Assembly: GCA_900551135.1 (NCBI GenBank)
Contig: URUX01000137.1
Span: 1 to 6,552, forward strand
Length of the DNA stretch: 6,552 nucleotides
Source of the DNA: an uncultured Clostridium sp.
Lineage (GTDB): Bacteria > Bacillota > Clostridia > Lachnospirales > Lachnospiraceae
Direction: 5' to 3'
Made by a program: the position numbers and the translations under genes. This document shows, piece by piece, positions 6,241 to 6,552 of the stretch. How positions within the stretch are numbered: the first letter of the stretch is position 1; the number at the start of each line of letters is the position of its first letter. The notes under the pieces are model-generated. The model saw only the letters and a list, made by a program, of their open reading frames with translations, ran no database searches and had not been told where the DNA came from.

Positions 6241-6552
6241 AGTCATGGAAAGAAGTTAGAGAGATCTATTTGGAAGCATTTCCAAAAGCAGAACGAAAAC
6301 CTCCTTTCATTCTGAAACATTCCGTAAAAACTGGAAAGGCACAAATACTGGCCGCAGAGGAAGACGGAACCTTAATCGGTTTTGTTATGGTCATCCCTTA
6401 TCTGGATATGGTTATGGTAGATTATCTGGCTGTTTCCGGAAACATCCGAAGCCGCGGTACTGGCAGCCAGCTGATACAGGAAGTCAGCAGACGATTTGCA
6501 GACAAAAAAATAGTACTGCTGATTGAGGCTCTTGACGATCAGGCCGAAAACA
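6237..6552 (+). CDS. GNAT-family N-acetyltransferase (N-terminal part, cut by window edge)
   Basis: The first 105 codons of a predicted acetyl-CoA-dependent acetyltransferase, beginning MKSWKEVREIYLEAFPKAER, a normal opening helix for small GNAT enzymes. Seen: the strand pair ILAAEEDGTLIGFVMVIP at 37-54, the central strand MVDYLAVSGNIRSRGTG at 60-76 whose RSRGTG (71-76) is the acetyl-CoA pyrophosphate loop, the helix after it, and VLLIEALDD at 93-101, the next strand. The remaining part lies beyond the right edge. ATG 6237 is the only in-frame start after the TGA at 6195, but it has no Shine-Dalgarno of its own; translation probably depends on the overlapping ten-codon frame. It is not closely similar to the acetyltransferase at 3048-3830. 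Divergence from merR across a MerR-type promoter suggests it is the regulator's target, perhaps modifying a toxic ligand; substrate is unknown. Confidence 0.88.
   Translation, partial: MKSWKEVREIYLEAFPKAERKPPFILKHSVKTGKAQILAAEEDGTLIGFVMVIPYLDMVMVDYLAVSGNIRSRGTGSQLIQEVSRRFADKKIVLLIEALDDQAEN

Overview
The window looks like an ordinary chromosomal segment of a Firmicute, most likely a gut clostridium of the Lachnospiraceae type. This is inferred from protein style (clostridial MATE exporter, ZmaR-like acetyltransferase, MerR regulator with drug-binding-type C-terminus), strong AGGAGG-like ribosome sites, moderate GC and very tight gene packing. No database search was possible, so the species is not assigned.

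Layout: almost everything is on the minus strand. In transcription order (right to left) there is a MerR-family regulator (5305-6123), then a 95-base gap holding a good sigma-A-type promoter, then a compact five-gene run: a MATE-family multidrug exporter (3818-5209), a GNAT acetyltransferase (3048-3830), endonuclease III nth (2410-3051), the nuclease subunit sbcD (1160-2407) and the N-terminal part of the ATPase subunit sbcC (1-1185, running off the left edge). Junctions in the run are a 13-base overlap, a 4-base ATGA overlap, a 2-base gap and a 26-base overlap, so co-transcription is very likely. Functionally it joins drug efflux and possible small-molecule acetylation to base-excision repair (Nth) and double-strand-end or hairpin processing (SbcCD).

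At the right edge, one plus-strand gene diverges from merR: the first 105 codons of a second, unrelated GNAT acetyltransferase (from 6237). The 84 bases between merR and the start of the plus-strand unit are densely built. A plus-strand promoter has the 19-base -35/-10 spacer typical of MerR-activated promoters, with a dyad (TACAG-TTA-CTGTA) inside the spacer. A minus-strand promoter for merR overlaps it, and their -10 elements share bases. A 10-codon open frame with its own Shine-Dalgarno precedes the acetyltransferase and overlaps its start by ATGA, while the acetyltransferase has no Shine-Dalgarno of its own. The likely model is that the MerR protein represses itself and activates the divergent acetyltransferase through one operator, with translation coupled through the small leader frame (or the gene is frameshifted there).

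I see no RNA gene, mobile element, CRISPR array or clear terminator. No gene-free stretch exceeds about 95 bases. I see no strong case for a wholly new system; the merR/acetyltransferase control region is the part most worth a second look.
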